Positions 42,535 through 52,802 are shown, counted from the stretch's first letter. The stretch: 64,000 bases of DNA from Candidatus Gastranaerophilales bacterium (GCA_944326615.1 CALVEO010000002.1:36245-100244), one strand, 5' to 3'. Numbers and translations: made by a program. Notes: generated by a model not told the origin, from the letters alone.

Positions 42535-42860
42535 TGAAATATATTATTATACTCTGTACAACCAACTCATTTGACAGTGCCGAGACTATTGCAAATTATC
42601 TGGTAAAACAAAAATTGTCGGCATGTGTTAATATAATGCCCAAAATATATTCAGTCTACAGCTGGCAAAATAAAATAGAAAAAGATGAAGAATATTTACT
42701 AGTGATAAAAACAAGAAAAACTTTGTTCAATAAAATAAAAGACAGCGTCACTACCCTGCATCCTTATGATGTGCCTGAAATAATATCTTTTGATATAACC
42801 GACGGCTCTGATGAATATTTAAAGTGGCTTGATAACAACACAATAAAAACTTTACATTAA
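42534..42860 (+). CDS. cutA: CutA1 divalent ion tolerance protein
   Basis: The 108-residue trimeric ferredoxin-fold protein has 'LCTTNSFDSAETIANYLVKQ', 'LSACVNIMPKIYSVYSWQNK', 'EEYLLVIKTRK' and 'HPYDVPEIISFDI', all family hallmarks including the Cys and His that bind metal. Its physiological role is not settled. Coupling to the pilin gene by a TAATG overlap is unusual and may be chance packing. Confidence 0.93.
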   Translation: MKYIIILCTTNSFDSAETIANYLVKQKLSACVNIMPKIYSVYSWQNKIEKDEEYLLVIKTRKTLFNKIKDSVTTLHPYDVPEIISFDITDGSDEYLKWLDNNTIKTLH

Positions 42861-42931
42861 TTTACATTAAACTTACAGCTAGCAAAAATTTTTATTTTTA
42901 TGTTTCATTAATAAACAAATAGGAGAAAATT

Positions 42932-43432
42932 ATGCAGCAAGTAAGTTTATATAATCTAAACCACAAAAATTATAGCTATAAACCAAAATTTGAAGGCCGT
43001 TACCCGACAAGAGATGACTTAGTAACGGTAATGCCCTTTAAAGCGAGAAAACTAGTAAAAAAAATGGATAAATTTATTGAAGATGAATGGACTGAAATAA
43101 AAAAAGCTGACACCGGTTTTTCTGCTTTACCTTTTTACACCCTTACCGGAAAAAAGAATGAAGTAGCGACAATAAAACCTGTTTATCAAGGTTATAACAA
43201 ATATATTCTCTTTGAAATAACCAACGATAAGAATACTGAAAGGATAATGATAAACCGGCAAAATCCGGATTTATTCAGATTTGAAAGAACAGTTGAAACA
43301 GATTTCGGATACGCGACAACAAAATCATTTAATAGTGCACATGAAAGAAATGAAGATATTGAAACACGCGTAGGGAAATATGTAGAAGAATATTTTCCGA
43401 AAGTTCTGCCGCGCCCTAAAGTCGACCAGTAA
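42932..43432 (+). CDS. hypothetical protein with N-terminal F-motif
   Basis: This 166-residue protein follows AGGAGA with good spacing. The polar N-terminus contains 'SYKPKFEGRYPTRDD' (F at residue 20), matching the F-motif group. The remainder is alpha/beta with a Lys-rich helix and 'YNKYILFEITNDKNTERIMI'. No family is recognised and no signal peptide is present. It is convergent with the lysozyme-like gene with a 4-bp gap. Confidence 0.65.
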   Translation: MQQVSLYNLNHKNYSYKPKFEGRYPTRDDLVTVMPFKARKLVKKMDKFIEDEWTEIKKADTGFSALPFYTLTGKKNEVATIKPVYQGYNKYILFEITNDKNTERIMINRQNPDLFRFERTVETDFGYATTKSFNSAHERNEDIETRVGKYVEEYFPKVLPRPKVDQ

Positions 43433-43436
43433 AAAG

Positions 43437-44513
43437 TTATTTGCTTACTAATTTTATTCTGTTACCCATATAGCTTCTTACATCTTTATTATAACCGACA
43501 AGAAGGTTATGAAAATTGGCACCGCTTTTTTTGCACTCTGCTCTCAAAAGAGCTATGCCCTTGTTATAAAGCTGTTGAGCTGTGTTAATATTACTCTGGG
43601 CAATACGTCCGTTCTTATAAATTTTTGATGCTAATGAAATATCCATTATCCTGCGCTTACATAAACCACTCATATCTTTATTAGTTTTATTTGATTTGCT
43701 ATATGTCATTTTATTTATGGCAGCTTCATATTTCCCGGCTTTCAATGTATACAAAAGCCCCGGTGTATCAGTAATTATATCAGTACCTTTATTAAAAGCC
43801 ATATCAAGAAGAGCTTCTTTAATTGGCTGCGGCAGTTTATCGTATTTGGTCTTGCCGCCCATTATTGAATAAAGATTTTCTTCTACTTTTAAAAGGTCAT
43901 TTGCGAGCAATTCACAAACCTGGCTATTAGAAAGTTTCTGCGGTTCGCCTTTTTTTACGACATGCCCGACGCCTATTGTTTTAACCCCTGCATCATCTAT
44001 ATAAGGAGTGTTATGAAATTTATAGTCTCCAAGATTTGCATTATCTTCAGCACGCTTTAATTTTTTTATAAAATCACTGCTCACTCCCAGAGATTTTGCG
44101 ACATCATTTAAATTTCTTACATTTTTGGCTCTTCTTTTAGGCGGAACTTTAACAATCTGGCCTGGGCGTATTTTTTTAGCGGATTCTTTAGTCATTAAAT
44201 TTGCATCCAGAATACTTCTTTCTTCAACTCCGTATTTTTTTGCAATGCCTGAAAGACTTTCTCCTGATTTAATCTTGTGATTTGGATTTTTAACAGTTGA
44301 AAGATAACGTGATCTGAGGGCCTCTGTTTGAAGCTGTTCATCAGTCTTTGAGCCTGTTATTTGAATTTCATTTTTGTAAACTTTCTTTTTTACAGTTCCG
44401 AAAACAGAATTTTTATTAACAGAATTTGTATTTTTTGCAGGCTCAGTGTTCAAGCCAAATACTGTTTTTATACCGTTTTTTATAGAATTTAAAATACTCG
44501 TCAAAAAATCCAT
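43437..44513 (-). CDS. LysM and GH24 (phage-type) lysozyme protein
   Basis: A LysM domain (about 78-125, 'HKIKSGESLSGIAKKYGVEE') is followed by a T4-type lysozyme domain (about 148-300). The likely catalytic Glu is Glu156 in 'LKRAEDNANLGDYKFH', and 'KTIGVGHVV' is the family mark. It would cut the glycan chains of peptidoglycan. There is no signal peptide; the start is 'MDFLTSILNSIKNGIKTVFG', an amphipathic helix. It lies 15 bp after the amidase gene in the same orientation, so the two hydrolases form a unit. Confidence 0.85.
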   Translation of the reverse strand: MDFLTSILNSIKNGIKTVFGLNTEPAKNTNSVNKNSVFGTVKKKVYKNEIQITGSKTDEQLQTEALRSRYLSTVKNPNHKIKSGESLSGIAKKYGVEERSILDANLMTKESAKKIRPGQIVKVPPKRRAKNVRNLNDVAKSLGVSSDFIKKLKRAEDNANLGDYKFHNTPYIDDAGVKTIGVGHVVKKGEPQKLSNSQVCELLANDLLKVEENLYSIMGGKTKYDKLPQPIKEALLDMAFNKGTDIITDTPGLLYTLKAGKYEAAINKMTYSKSNKTNKDMSGLCKRRIMDISLASKIYKNGRIAQSNINTAQQLYNKGIALLRAECKKSGANFHNLLVGYNKDVRSYMGNRIKLVSK

Positions 44514-44528
44514 TATACAATTAATCCA

Positions 44529-46376
44529 TTATTTAATACCAAAATACTCATCCAAACCGTCAATTAATTTATTTTCAAATCTGTCTTGAAAAGCTTTTGA
44601 ATCCAAATTTTTACATTTTGAACCATTTACATATTCGACTTCTAGTAAAACTGACGGTATATTTTTACTTTGCATAAGAACCTGCAAACCATTTACTCCC
44701 GGAATTCGTTCAGACAATTCAGCCTTAATCCATGACTCATTATTCAAATTTGATTTCATTATTTCAGCAAGCTTTGTATCATCTTTAAAATTCGGATCAT
44801 AGCACACACCTGTCCCAGACTGTCCTTCTGCGGAATCTGCATGTAACGATACAAATGCAATATCATCTTTACTATACTTTTTACCGCCTTTTGTCCCATT
44901 CATCAGGTTATCAATCAATTTTGAAACAGATTTTTCATCAGATATAGTTTCTGCATGCCCGGTTATCATAACTACTGCATACCCCTTTGCTCTAAGCTTA
45001 TCTATTGTATCTTCTGTATAAATCTTCATTTTTTCATATTCAATAAGGGGTGCATATTTTCCACTTTCCTTTTTTATAAAACTATAAGTTCCAGTATCAA
45101 AATAACCAGTTTGTGAACTGTAACCACCATGACCAGGGTTTAAAATAATAACTTTACCATTAGGTATTGAGATAGGTTTTAAAAGTTCAGTCTCAGCAGC
45201 AACAAGTTTTCCGTCTTTTATAACCGGAGCCGGAATCCTATCCATAGGCGACAAATCTAAATTATCAAGATTATACGGAATCTTATTTATGCTACAATAT
45301 TTTTGAAATTCTATTTCCGCCTCATCTTTTGCAGACTCTATAGCCCCTGATTGTAACTTTTTTGCAGTAAATACTTTATTCCTAGACGGTTTGACTATTG
45401 TATCTGCAGCCGCTGCAGGTACAGTGTAGCTTGTATATTTATTACTAATAACCTGTCCTTTTGCAGGGGTAGGTACTTTCAGCATTTCATCTATCATACT
45501 GTCAAGTTTTTCAGTATTAACCATGCCAAATGAATCAAACTGTGCGTTAAGCTCCTGTTCAAAGTCTTTTCTTTCATTTTGCGGAATATTTTTCTGTTTT
45601 GCCAGAGCATCATATACGTACATAACAGCATCTTTTCTGGCGTCCTGTCTGCTTGTAATTTCACTTGTGATTCTGTTAATTAAAGAACGCCCGTCATTAG
45701 CCTTTGAATACTCTGTCAAAACATCCGAAACATTTTTAGAATTAATTTCTTTCAGCATATCATCAAAAGGCTTTTTACCTACAGCGCCCCATTTATCGTT
45801 TGCTACATCTTCCAGTCGTGCAGCAATTTCTTTTGGCGTAAATGACGAATTCCAGACGCACTTATTAACTGAATCTGCACCCACCAGAGCACCAGCCGCA
45901 AGACCGGTAAAATCTTCTCTTGCATTAAGTACATCCGATAAATCTTCAACCGGCGGAGCTGAAGGAGCATTATTTTCTTTATTATTTTTACTTTGCTTTG
46001 AATTTGTCAATTTATATGGTTTAACATAAAATTCCTCGTTTTTTTGTGCTTTATACTCATTATATGGTTTTGGAATTTTATTTAATTTACAAAATTCTTC
46101 AACAGACATATTGTATTTTTTCGCTAAAGCATAAATACCTTTTCCTTCAGGCACTTTATCCATAGGAAGCTTTACTTTTGTTCCTTTTTTAATTGTTGAA
46201 TTTTTAACACCAGTCCATTGCATAAACTCTTCGTTTGACATTCCAAGTAATTTGGCATAATGCGACACTGCAGTATCTTTTGGTGGAACAATAAACTTTG
46301 GACGTTGGTTTTTATTTGCACTATCTGAATTAACTATCTGCTTTGCATTTTCAATGTAAATAAAATTCTGACTCAT
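44529..46376 (-). CDS. LysM and N-acetylmuramoyl-L-alanine amidase (Amidase_3) protein
   Basis: Two LysM-like domains (about 30-72 and 75-118) precede a long linker with 'DVLNAREDFTGLAAGALVGA'. A C-terminal Amidase_3 domain follows (about 405-612): 'VIILNPGHGG' with the first zinc His, 'FVSLHADSAEGQSGTGV' with another, and the catalytic Glu in 'VLLEVEYVNGS'. It cleaves the peptide from muramic acid. No signal peptide is present; the N-terminus 'MSQNFIYIENAKQIVNSDS' is polar. Release by lysis, a dedicated secretion route, or action on a target cell wall are all possible. GAGGAAAT precedes the ATG. Confidence 0.87.
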   Translation of the reverse strand: MSQNFIYIENAKQIVNSDSANKNQRPKFIVPPKDTAVSHYAKLLGMSNEEFMQWTGVKNSTIKKGTKVKLPMDKVPEGKGIYALAKKYNMSVEEFCKLNKIPKPYNEYKAQKNEEFYVKPYKLTNSKQSKNNKENNAPSAPPVEDLSDVLNAREDFTGLAAGALVGADSVNKCVWNSSFTPKEIAARLEDVANDKWGAVGKKPFDDMLKEINSKNVSDVLTEYSKANDGRSLINRITSEITSRQDARKDAVMYVYDALAKQKNIPQNERKDFEQELNAQFDSFGMVNTEKLDSMIDEMLKVPTPAKGQVISNKYTSYTVPAAAADTIVKPSRNKVFTAKKLQSGAIESAKDEAEIEFQKYCSINKIPYNLDNLDLSPMDRIPAPVIKDGKLVAAETELLKPISIPNGKVIILNPGHGGYSSQTGYFDTGTYSFIKKESGKYAPLIEYEKMKIYTEDTIDKLRAKGYAVVMITGHAETISDEKSVSKLIDNLMNGTKGGKKYSKDDIAFVSLHADSAEGQSGTGVCYDPNFKDDTKLAEIMKSNLNNESWIKAELSERIPGVNGLQVLMQSKNIPSVLLEVEYVNGSKCKNLDSKAFQDRFENKLIDGLDEYFGIK

Positions 46377-46569
46377 TTTAATTTCCTCGTAAATCTACTA
46401 CACAAAAACTTTTATCGGAAAAGAAATCAGAAAACTTTAAAAAATTTGTATAGAAATTAAAAAAAATTTACATTTATCATGCTAAAATTATATAATTCCT
46501 TTAATGTATGTTATAGCGCAGTCAATATTTGTCATGCGTATTAGAAGAAAATTAAAATAAAAAAATCAT

Positions 46570-46602
46570 AAAAAAGCGAAACCTGATTGGTTTCGCTTTT
46601 TT
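46570..46602 (-). terminator. rho-independent terminator of nifJ
   Basis: AAAAAAGCGAAACC and its complement form a 14-bp stem around a 5-base loop, 16 bases after the nifJ stop, ending in a T run in the minus direction. Confidence 0.9.
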
Positions 46603-46617
46603 ATTGTATGAAATTAA

Positions 46618-49600
46618 TTATTTCATTAATTCGCCGACAGCTTTGTATACAGCCATACGTTTTGCTGCATCTTCTTCTGCCTGTGCATAAAGAGCCTCAG
46701 CAGCTTCAGGATTTGTTTTCATCAGAGATTTATAACGTCCTTCAGATCTGATGAATTCCTGATAGCTTCCTTTTGGATCTTTAGCATCCCAAGTGAACGG
46801 AGCGTCAGGGTTTGCAGGATTGTATCTATATAACGGGAAGTATCCTGCTTCAACAGCACGTTTTTGTTCTGTCTGGGTTTTGCTCATATCAATACCATGA
46901 GCGATACAAGGAGCATAAGCAAAGATGATAGAAGGTCCTTTATAGCTTTCAGCTTCTTTGAATGCTTTAAGAGTTTGTGCTCTGTCAGCACCAAGAGCGA
47001 CTGATGCTACGTATACGTAACCGTAAGACATGCTCATCAAGCCCATATTTTTCTTGTAAGTTCTCTTACCGCCTGTAGCGAATTTAGCAACAGCACCGGT
47101 TGGAGTTGATTTAGATGCCTGACCGCCGGTATTTGAGTAAACTTCGGTATCAAGAACAAGAATATTAACATCTTTGTCCTGAGCTAATACGTGGTCAATA
47201 CCGCCGTATCCGATATCGTTTGCCCAGCCGTCACCACCGATAATCCATACGGATTTATCAGTAAAGTAGTCTTGCAGTTCTCTGACTTTTGCTAAGTCAG
47301 GGCATCCGCAATCTGCATATTTTGCAATAACTTCTTTAGCTTTGTCTTGAGCTTTGATAGCCTCTTCTGTTTTTGAGTTTTCAAAATGAGCCATAGCGCC
47401 CTCAAGAGCTTCTTTCAAATCAGCAGGAGTTTTTTCGTTAGAAAGAACTTTTTCTACATAAGATTTCAAAGTCGCTCTGTTCTGGTCAACTGCCAGTCTC
47501 ATACCAAAACCGAATTCAGCGTTGTCTTCAAACAATGAGTTAGCCCATGCAGGTCCTCTGCCGTCTTTATTCTTAGTATAAGGAATAGTCGGGAAAGTTC
47601 CGGAATAGATTGAAGAACATCCTGTTGCATTTGCTACGATAACGTTTTCTCCAAACAATTGTGAAACAAGTTTAACATAAGGAGTTTCACCGCACCCTGC
47701 ACAGGCACCTGAGAATTCGAATAACGGTTTTCTAAGCATTGCACCTTTAATTGTATTGGTATTGTTTTTACCCATAACATTATCTGGTAATTCATCAAAG
47801 AATTTCTCGTTTTCCATTTCACAAGCTGCTTCTTCTTTTTCAATAGAAGACCAAGTTAATGCTGCTTTTTCAGGGTTTTTAGCCATCGGACACTGATCTA
47901 AGCAAACACCGCATCCTGTACAATCTTTGCAATAAACCTGAACTTTAAATTTTTCACCATGATCGTTAGGTTTAGCATCAACTGTATTAAATGATGCAGG
48001 AGCATTTTTCAAATCATCTGCTTCAATAAGTTTTGTTCTGATTGCAGCATGCGGGCAAGCTGATGCACAAATTCCGCACTGAATACAGAATTCTGAATTC
48101 CAATGAGGAACTCTCGGTGCAATACCGCGTTTTTCAAGACATGCTGTCCCTGTTGGAATAACGCCATCTATTGACATTGCTGATACTGGAATATCATCAC
48201 CTTTTTGTCTCATTGAAGGTTCGATGATTTTCTTTGCGAAATCTGATGCGTTATCAGGAATTAATTTAACATCATCAACACATCCTACTCCGTCAAGTGA
48301 TGCAGGAATTGGAACTTCTTCTGTTGCGTTAACTGCAGCATCAATTAATGCTAAGTTCATATTAACAACATCATCGCCTTTTTTCTTGAAGGTTTTCTTA
48401 GTCATTTCTCTCATACCTTCAAGAGCCTGTTCAAACGGAATAATTCCTGAAACTTTGAAGTATGCAACCATCATAACTGTGTTTGCACCTTTACCTCTTA
48501 AGCCGGGCTGTTGTTCAATAAGTTTTTCAGCATCTACATTGTAGAATTTGATTTTCTTATCAATGATGGTTCTTTGCATATCGCGTGTAAGGTGTGCGAA
48601 TGCTTCTTCTTTAGTGTACGGGCTGTTAAGTAAGAATGTCCCGCCTTCTTTGATACCTTTCAACAGGTCGTATCTGCCAACGTATGCATGAGCTGAGCAT
48701 GATACAAAGTCAGGTGCTGTGATAAGGTAAGTAGATTTAATCGGTTTATCGCCAAATCTCAAGTGAGAAACAGTTACACCGAAAGATTTTTTAGAGTCGT
48801 AAGCAAAGTAAGCCTGAGCATCTTTGTTAGTGTATTGACCGATAATCTTAATAGAGTTTTTGTTAGCACCTACTGTACCGTCAGAACCTAACCCCCAGAA
48901 CATGCAGTTTGTAGTTCCTTCAGGTTCTGTAACGATATGTTCAGTAACTTTTAATGATTTATTAGTTACATCATCTTCAATACCGACAGTAAATCCATGG
49001 AAACCGTTGTTTTCAGCATGTTTGTAAACTGCAAGAACCATAGAAGGAGTGAATTCTTTAGAAGCCAAACCGTAGCGACCGCCGATAATTCTGACATCTT
49101 TGCCTTCCATAGCTGCTACAACGTCTAAGTATAAAGGTTCGCCGATTGATCCGGGTTCTTTAGTTCTGTCAAGAACTGTAACACGTTTTGCTGTAGCTGG
49201 TACTGCAGCTAAGAAGCGTTTAACGTCAAACGGTCTGTACAATCTGACTTTAACCAAACCGTATTTAGTACCGCGTGTAGCATTCAGGTATTCAATTGTT
49301 TCTTCAATTGTTTCGCAGCCTGAACCCATTGCAACGATGATATCTGTAGCATCAGGAGCACCTACGTAATCAAACGGATGATACTGTCTGCCTGTTACAG
49401 ATGCAACTTTGTCCATATATTCCTGAACAATGTCAGGTACTGCATCATAATATTTGTTAACAGTTTCGCGGCCCTGGAAGTAAACATCGGTGTTTTGAGC
49501 TCCGACTTTGCAAATAGGAGCTTCCGGTCTCATTGCTCTTTGTCTGAATTCTTCAATATATTTAGGTTCAACAAGTTTTGCAATGTCTTCATAAGAAATT

Positions 49601-50154
49601 TCTTCAATTTTATGAACTTCATGAGATGTTCTAAATCCGTCAAAGAACTGCAAGAACGGAACTTTTGCTTTGTATGTTGATAAGTGAGCGACAAGAGCCA
49701 AATCCATTTCTTCCTGAACTGAATTTGCAGCGAGCATTGCATAACCTGTGTTACGGCATCCCATAACATCTGAATGATCGCCAAAAATTGCAAGAGACTG
49801 TGCAGCAATTGCACGTGCTGCAACGTGAATTACGTGCGGCAACATTTCGCCTGCCATTTTGTGCATTACAGGTATCATTAACAACAAACCTTGAGAAGCT
49901 GTGTATGTTGAAGTTAATGAACCAGCCGCCAATGAACCATGTACAGCGCCTGCTGCACCGGCTTCTGACTGCATTTCAGCTACTCTTACTTCTTCGCCCC
50001 AGATATTTTTTTTGTGCTGAGACGCCCATTCATCAATCCATTCACCCATTGTAGATGAAGGAGTGATAGGATAAATTGCGGAAACTTCGCTTAAGGCATA
50101 CGCAATATGCGCTGCGGCGTAGTTACCGTCAACTGTTATAGTCTTTCCTGGCAT
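46618..50154 (-). CDS. nifJ: pyruvate:ferredoxin (flavodoxin) oxidoreductase
   Basis: This single-chain enzyme of 1178 residues oxidises pyruvate with CoA to acetyl-CoA and CO2 and reduces ferredoxin. Domain order is standard: pyruvate-binding 'SEVSAIYPITPSSTMGEWID', 'GRYGLASKEF', the EKR region, two [4Fe-4S] motifs (CIQCGICASACPH and CTGCGVCLDQCP), a proximal cluster Cys region 'CAGCGETPYVK', and TPP binding 'GGDGWANDIGYGGIDH' with 'SNTGGQASKSTPTG'. AAGGAGG precedes the start. It marks anaerobic fermentation. It stands alone with its own terminator. Confidence 0.98.
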   Translation of the reverse strand: MPGKTITVDGNYAAAHIAYALSEVSAIYPITPSSTMGEWIDEWASQHKKNIWGEEVRVAEMQSEAGAAGAVHGSLAAGSLTSTYTASQGLLLMIPVMHKMAGEMLPHVIHVAARAIAAQSLAIFGDHSDVMGCRNTGYAMLAANSVQEEMDLALVAHLSTYKAKVPFLQFFDGFRTSHEVHKIEEISYEDIAKLVEPKYIEEFRQRAMRPEAPICKVGAQNTDVYFQGRETVNKYYDAVPDIVQEYMDKVASVTGRQYHPFDYVGAPDATDIIVAMGSGCETIEETIEYLNATRGTKYGLVKVRLYRPFDVKRFLAAVPATAKRVTVLDRTKEPGSIGEPLYLDVVAAMEGKDVRIIGGRYGLASKEFTPSMVLAVYKHAENNGFHGFTVGIEDDVTNKSLKVTEHIVTEPEGTTNCMFWGLGSDGTVGANKNSIKIIGQYTNKDAQAYFAYDSKKSFGVTVSHLRFGDKPIKSTYLITAPDFVSCSAHAYVGRYDLLKGIKEGGTFLLNSPYTKEEAFAHLTRDMQRTIIDKKIKFYNVDAEKLIEQQPGLRGKGANTVMMVAYFKVSGIIPFEQALEGMREMTKKTFKKKGDDVVNMNLALIDAAVNATEEVPIPASLDGVGCVDDVKLIPDNASDFAKKIIEPSMRQKGDDIPVSAMSIDGVIPTGTACLEKRGIAPRVPHWNSEFCIQCGICASACPHAAIRTKLIEADDLKNAPASFNTVDAKPNDHGEKFKVQVYCKDCTGCGVCLDQCPMAKNPEKAALTWSSIEKEEAACEMENEKFFDELPDNVMGKNNTNTIKGAMLRKPLFEFSGACAGCGETPYVKLVSQLFGENVIVANATGCSSIYSGTFPTIPYTKNKDGRGPAWANSLFEDNAEFGFGMRLAVDQNRATLKSYVEKVLSNEKTPADLKEALEGAMAHFENSKTEEAIKAQDKAKEVIAKYADCGCPDLAKVRELQDYFTDKSVWIIGGDGWANDIGYGGIDHVLAQDKDVNILVLDTEVYSNTGGQASKSTPTGAVAKFATGGKRTYKKNMGLMSMSYGYVYVASVALGADRAQTLKAFKEAESYKGPSIIFAYAPCIAHGIDMSKTQTEQKRAVEAGYFPLYRYNPANPDAPFTWDAKDPKGSYQEFIRSEGRYKSLMKTNPEAAEALYAQAEEDAAKRMAVYKAVGELMK

Positions 50155-50353
50155 AATTACAAACCTCCTTATTTTATGCGCTATTTACTTAATAACTATA
50201 CCCCTTAATTTTAATACAAACAAAAATTTTTGACAAAAAATAATTAATGATTTATAATCACTCTTGTATCATTTTTGTAATAATTTATCCCAAATCGGGC
50301 AATAAAATTTATGATAATGTTTTTATATAATTAACCTTTATGGAGTTATGTGT

Positions 50354-51466
50354 ATGATTAAATTAAGTCAAAAAGTTTTAAGCGGATTAGGTAAATATCC
50401 CAAAACCAAGCCAAAACCTGAAAATATTGTAGACGGTGTAAATAAAAATAAAAAAAGATTTAAAGCAAGAATGTCTACTCCTCTTGAACGTTCTCCACAA
50501 AAAGATACTTTCAGCGTGCAGACAAATAAAAACTCTAAAACTGCATCTGGGAAGAAGAAGGAGGATAGAAGAACTCATATTGGTGATTTTTTAGTTAAAA
50601 GCAATATGAAAATTGCAGAAGATTATAAATCAGATTTAAAGCGTATTGCTCTTGAAGTACCGGGTGCTTCTTTTATCATGGAAGCTAATACTCGTTCTGC
50701 GAAAGAACTTAAATCAATTTTAGGAAAACTTGCAAGCAGAAGCGAGCAATTCCCTGAACGTGGTTATAGAGGTGTAATTAGGGATGGTGTTAGAGCTACT
50801 ATATTTATGCCTGATGCCGATAAGAATTTCCCGAAAGTTATAAAAGCAATGGAAAATAAAGGGTATAAAATTGCAAAAACCTTTGCGGAAGACGTTAATG
50901 GAAATATAGTGTTGAATAAAAACGGTATGCCAAAAATGGTAGATGATATCGATATCAGGTTTCGTGAAAATTCGGTATCTTCAGGGTATGAAGATGTTCA
51001 AATGCGTTTTGAAAAAGGCGATAAACTTTATGAATTATTAATCTTACCTGGCCCAAACTATGCAGTCTTTAAAGAAAAAGAACATAAAATGGTGTTTGAA
51101 AACTTGAGAAAATATAAAGAAGATGGTTTTAAGAATGATGAGGGCGCAAAACAAATTATAAATGCTATTCAAGAAGAATTTCATACAGTTACAAGACCTT
51201 TGTATAAACAAGCGTTGGATAGAGATGTCTTAGGCAGCAGGAATGTTGCTCCAGAACCTATTACATTTACAGAAAAAGGGATTGATACCATAAATAAATT
51301 GTTCAAATCTTTAAAAACCTTATATAGAGGTAAATTTGAGGCCCTCCCACCAAGTAAGAGGTCTAAACCTGATTTCCGCCAGACAAAAAATTATAAAACT
51401 CTTGATATGCTAGAAAATAATTTGCGGGAATTTATGGAGGAATATAAACCTATATCTCAACAATAG
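50354..51466 (+). CDS. possible RelA/SpoT-fold nucleotidyltransferase-like protein
   Basis: ATG 50354 is preferred because TATGGAG lies 7 bases upstream; an ATG at 50348 is in the same frame. The N-terminal 75 residues are basic and disordered ('KRFKARMSTPLERSPQKDTF'). Residues about 105-260 show an order of motifs like RelA/SpoT synthetases: 'RSAKELKSILGKLASR', 'IRDGVRATIF', 'DDIDIRF', 'GYEDVQMRF', 'YELLILPGPNY', 'KEKEH'. Whether it makes alarmones is unknown; the match is structural guesswork. No signal peptide. It is divergent from nifJ and convergent with rlmD (17-bp overlap). Confidence 0.5.
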   Translation: MIKLSQKVLSGLGKYPKTKPKPENIVDGVNKNKKRFKARMSTPLERSPQKDTFSVQTNKNSKTASGKKKEDRRTHIGDFLVKSNMKIAEDYKSDLKRIALEVPGASFIMEANTRSAKELKSILGKLASRSEQFPERGYRGVIRDGVRATIFMPDADKNFPKVIKAMENKGYKIAKTFAEDVNGNIVLNKNGMPKMVDDIDIRFRENSVSSGYEDVQMRFEKGDKLYELLILPGPNYAVFKEKEHKMVFENLRKYKEDGFKNDEGAKQIINAIQEEFHTVTRPLYKQALDRDVLGSRNVAPEPITFTEKGIDTINKLFKSLKTLYRGKFEALPPSKRSKPDFRQTKNYKTLDMLENNLREFMEEYKPISQQ

Positions 51467-52802
51467 CAACATTTTCTATATGAAAAGTATGGCAAAACAT
51501 ATCAAATGGCTGTATTGATTTTACTCCGCAGCCTTTTTGGCATAAATATTTTAAATCACGTGCAAGAGTCGCAGGATTGCAGCTTACATAAATTATTTTT
51601 TCTTTTGTATGTTTAAGCGTTTCATCAAGCGCTTCTTTTGTACAGCCTTTTCTTGGCGGATCAAGAATTGTTATATCAAATTTTTTCTTTATAGATTTTA
51701 AATATTTTGTTGTATCTGCACAGTGAAGTTCTACATTTTTTATATTGTTAAGCTCTAAAACCTCTTTTGCTTTTTCTATGGATTCTTTATTTTCTTCAAC
51801 GCTTATAACTGTTTGTGCTATATCACTTACGGTAATTCCAAATGTTGCAATTCCTGCATAAGCGTCAAAAACTGCAGCATTTTTGTGTTTTGAAATTTCA
51901 TCTTTTACGTATTTAAAGATATTTCCAGCGCTTTTCGGATTTATCTGGAAAAAAGTTGATGCGCCGATTTTGAAAGTTTTGTCTAAGATTTTTTCATAAA
52001 TAAAATCGCTGCCGCAGACGCATATTGTTTTTTCGCCTAAAATTACATTTGTCTTTTTGCTGTTGAAATTAATACAAACTCCTGTAGCTTCTTCAAATTT
52101 TTCAAATATTGCTTTTGCAAAGTCAGATAATTTCTCTGAAATTTTGTTATTATTAATAACCAGTGTAACAAGTAATTCCCCGTTATCGGCAGAGTGTCTC
52201 AGAACAATATGCCGTAAATCGCCTGTGTGTTTTTGCTCGTTGTAGCCTGAAATGTTAAATACAACGGCTTTGTTTCTTATAAAATCAATTACTTTATCGC
52301 AAATTTCAGGCTGTATGGGGCAGTATTTGATGTTAACAATTTCATGACTTTGCGGTTTATAGTAGCCTGCCAGAATTTTTTTTGAAACTTTAGTCTGCGA
52401 TACTGGACACTGCACTTTATGTCTGAATTCTTTTATTTCAGGGCTTGGAATAGAATTGTTTACTGGAGTACCTATATTTCCTATAGTTTTCATTGCATCT
52501 TCAACTATTTGCTTTTTCAAAGTTAGCTGATAATCGTAATCTATAAACTGCATCTGGCATGAACCGCAGACATTATGCATGGGGCAGAAAGGTTTGACTC
52601 TATGGGGTGATGGTGTAATAATTTCAATTACTTTTGCATTTGCAAAATTTTTATTTACTTTAGTAATTTTTATTTTAAGCTCATCTTGCGGACAGGCATT
52701 TTCAACAAATACAACCTGACCGTTAATTCTTGCAATTCCGGTACCGAGATTTGATAATTTTTCTATTTTTACAACAAATTCATCCTTAATGTTCATGTTC
52801 AA
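51450..52802 (-). CDS. rlmD: 23S rRNA (uracil-5-)-methyltransferase, RlmD/RumA type
   Basis: A TRAM domain (about 1-65) is followed by four Cys for a [4Fe-4S] cluster (CPMHNVCGSC and a later CPI) and a SAM methyltransferase domain. That domain has 'VFDAYAGIATFGI', 'ILDPPRKGC' and the nucleophile Cys in 'IIYVSCNPATLARDL'. The 450-residue length is normal. It methylates uridine in 23S rRNA; a TrmA-like tRNA substrate cannot be fully excluded. Confidence 0.9.
   Translation of the reverse strand: MNMNIKDEFVVKIEKLSNLGTGIARINGQVVFVENACPQDELKIKITKVNKNFANAKVIEIITPSPHRVKPFCPMHNVCGSCQMQFIDYDYQLTLKKQIVEDAMKTIGNIGTPVNNSIPSPEIKEFRHKVQCPVSQTKVSKKILAGYYKPQSHEIVNIKYCPIQPEICDKVIDFIRNKAVVFNISGYNEQKHTGDLRHIVLRHSADNGELLVTLVINNNKISEKLSDFAKAIFEKFEEATGVCINFNSKKTNVILGEKTICVCGSDFIYEKILDKTFKIGASTFFQINPKSAGNIFKYVKDEISKHKNAAVFDAYAGIATFGITVSDIAQTVISVEENKESIEKAKEVLELNNIKNVELHCADTTKYLKSIKKKFDITILDPPRKGCTKEALDETLKHTKEKIIYVSCNPATLARDLKYLCQKGCGVKSIQPFDMFCHTFHIENVAIVEI

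Noticed and set aside
45523..46029. 168-codon plus-strand frame opposite the LysM amidase
   Set aside because: Rich in Ser, Phe and Ala as reverse frames of Lys/Glu-rich genes are; no start signals; the amidase on the other strand is well supported.
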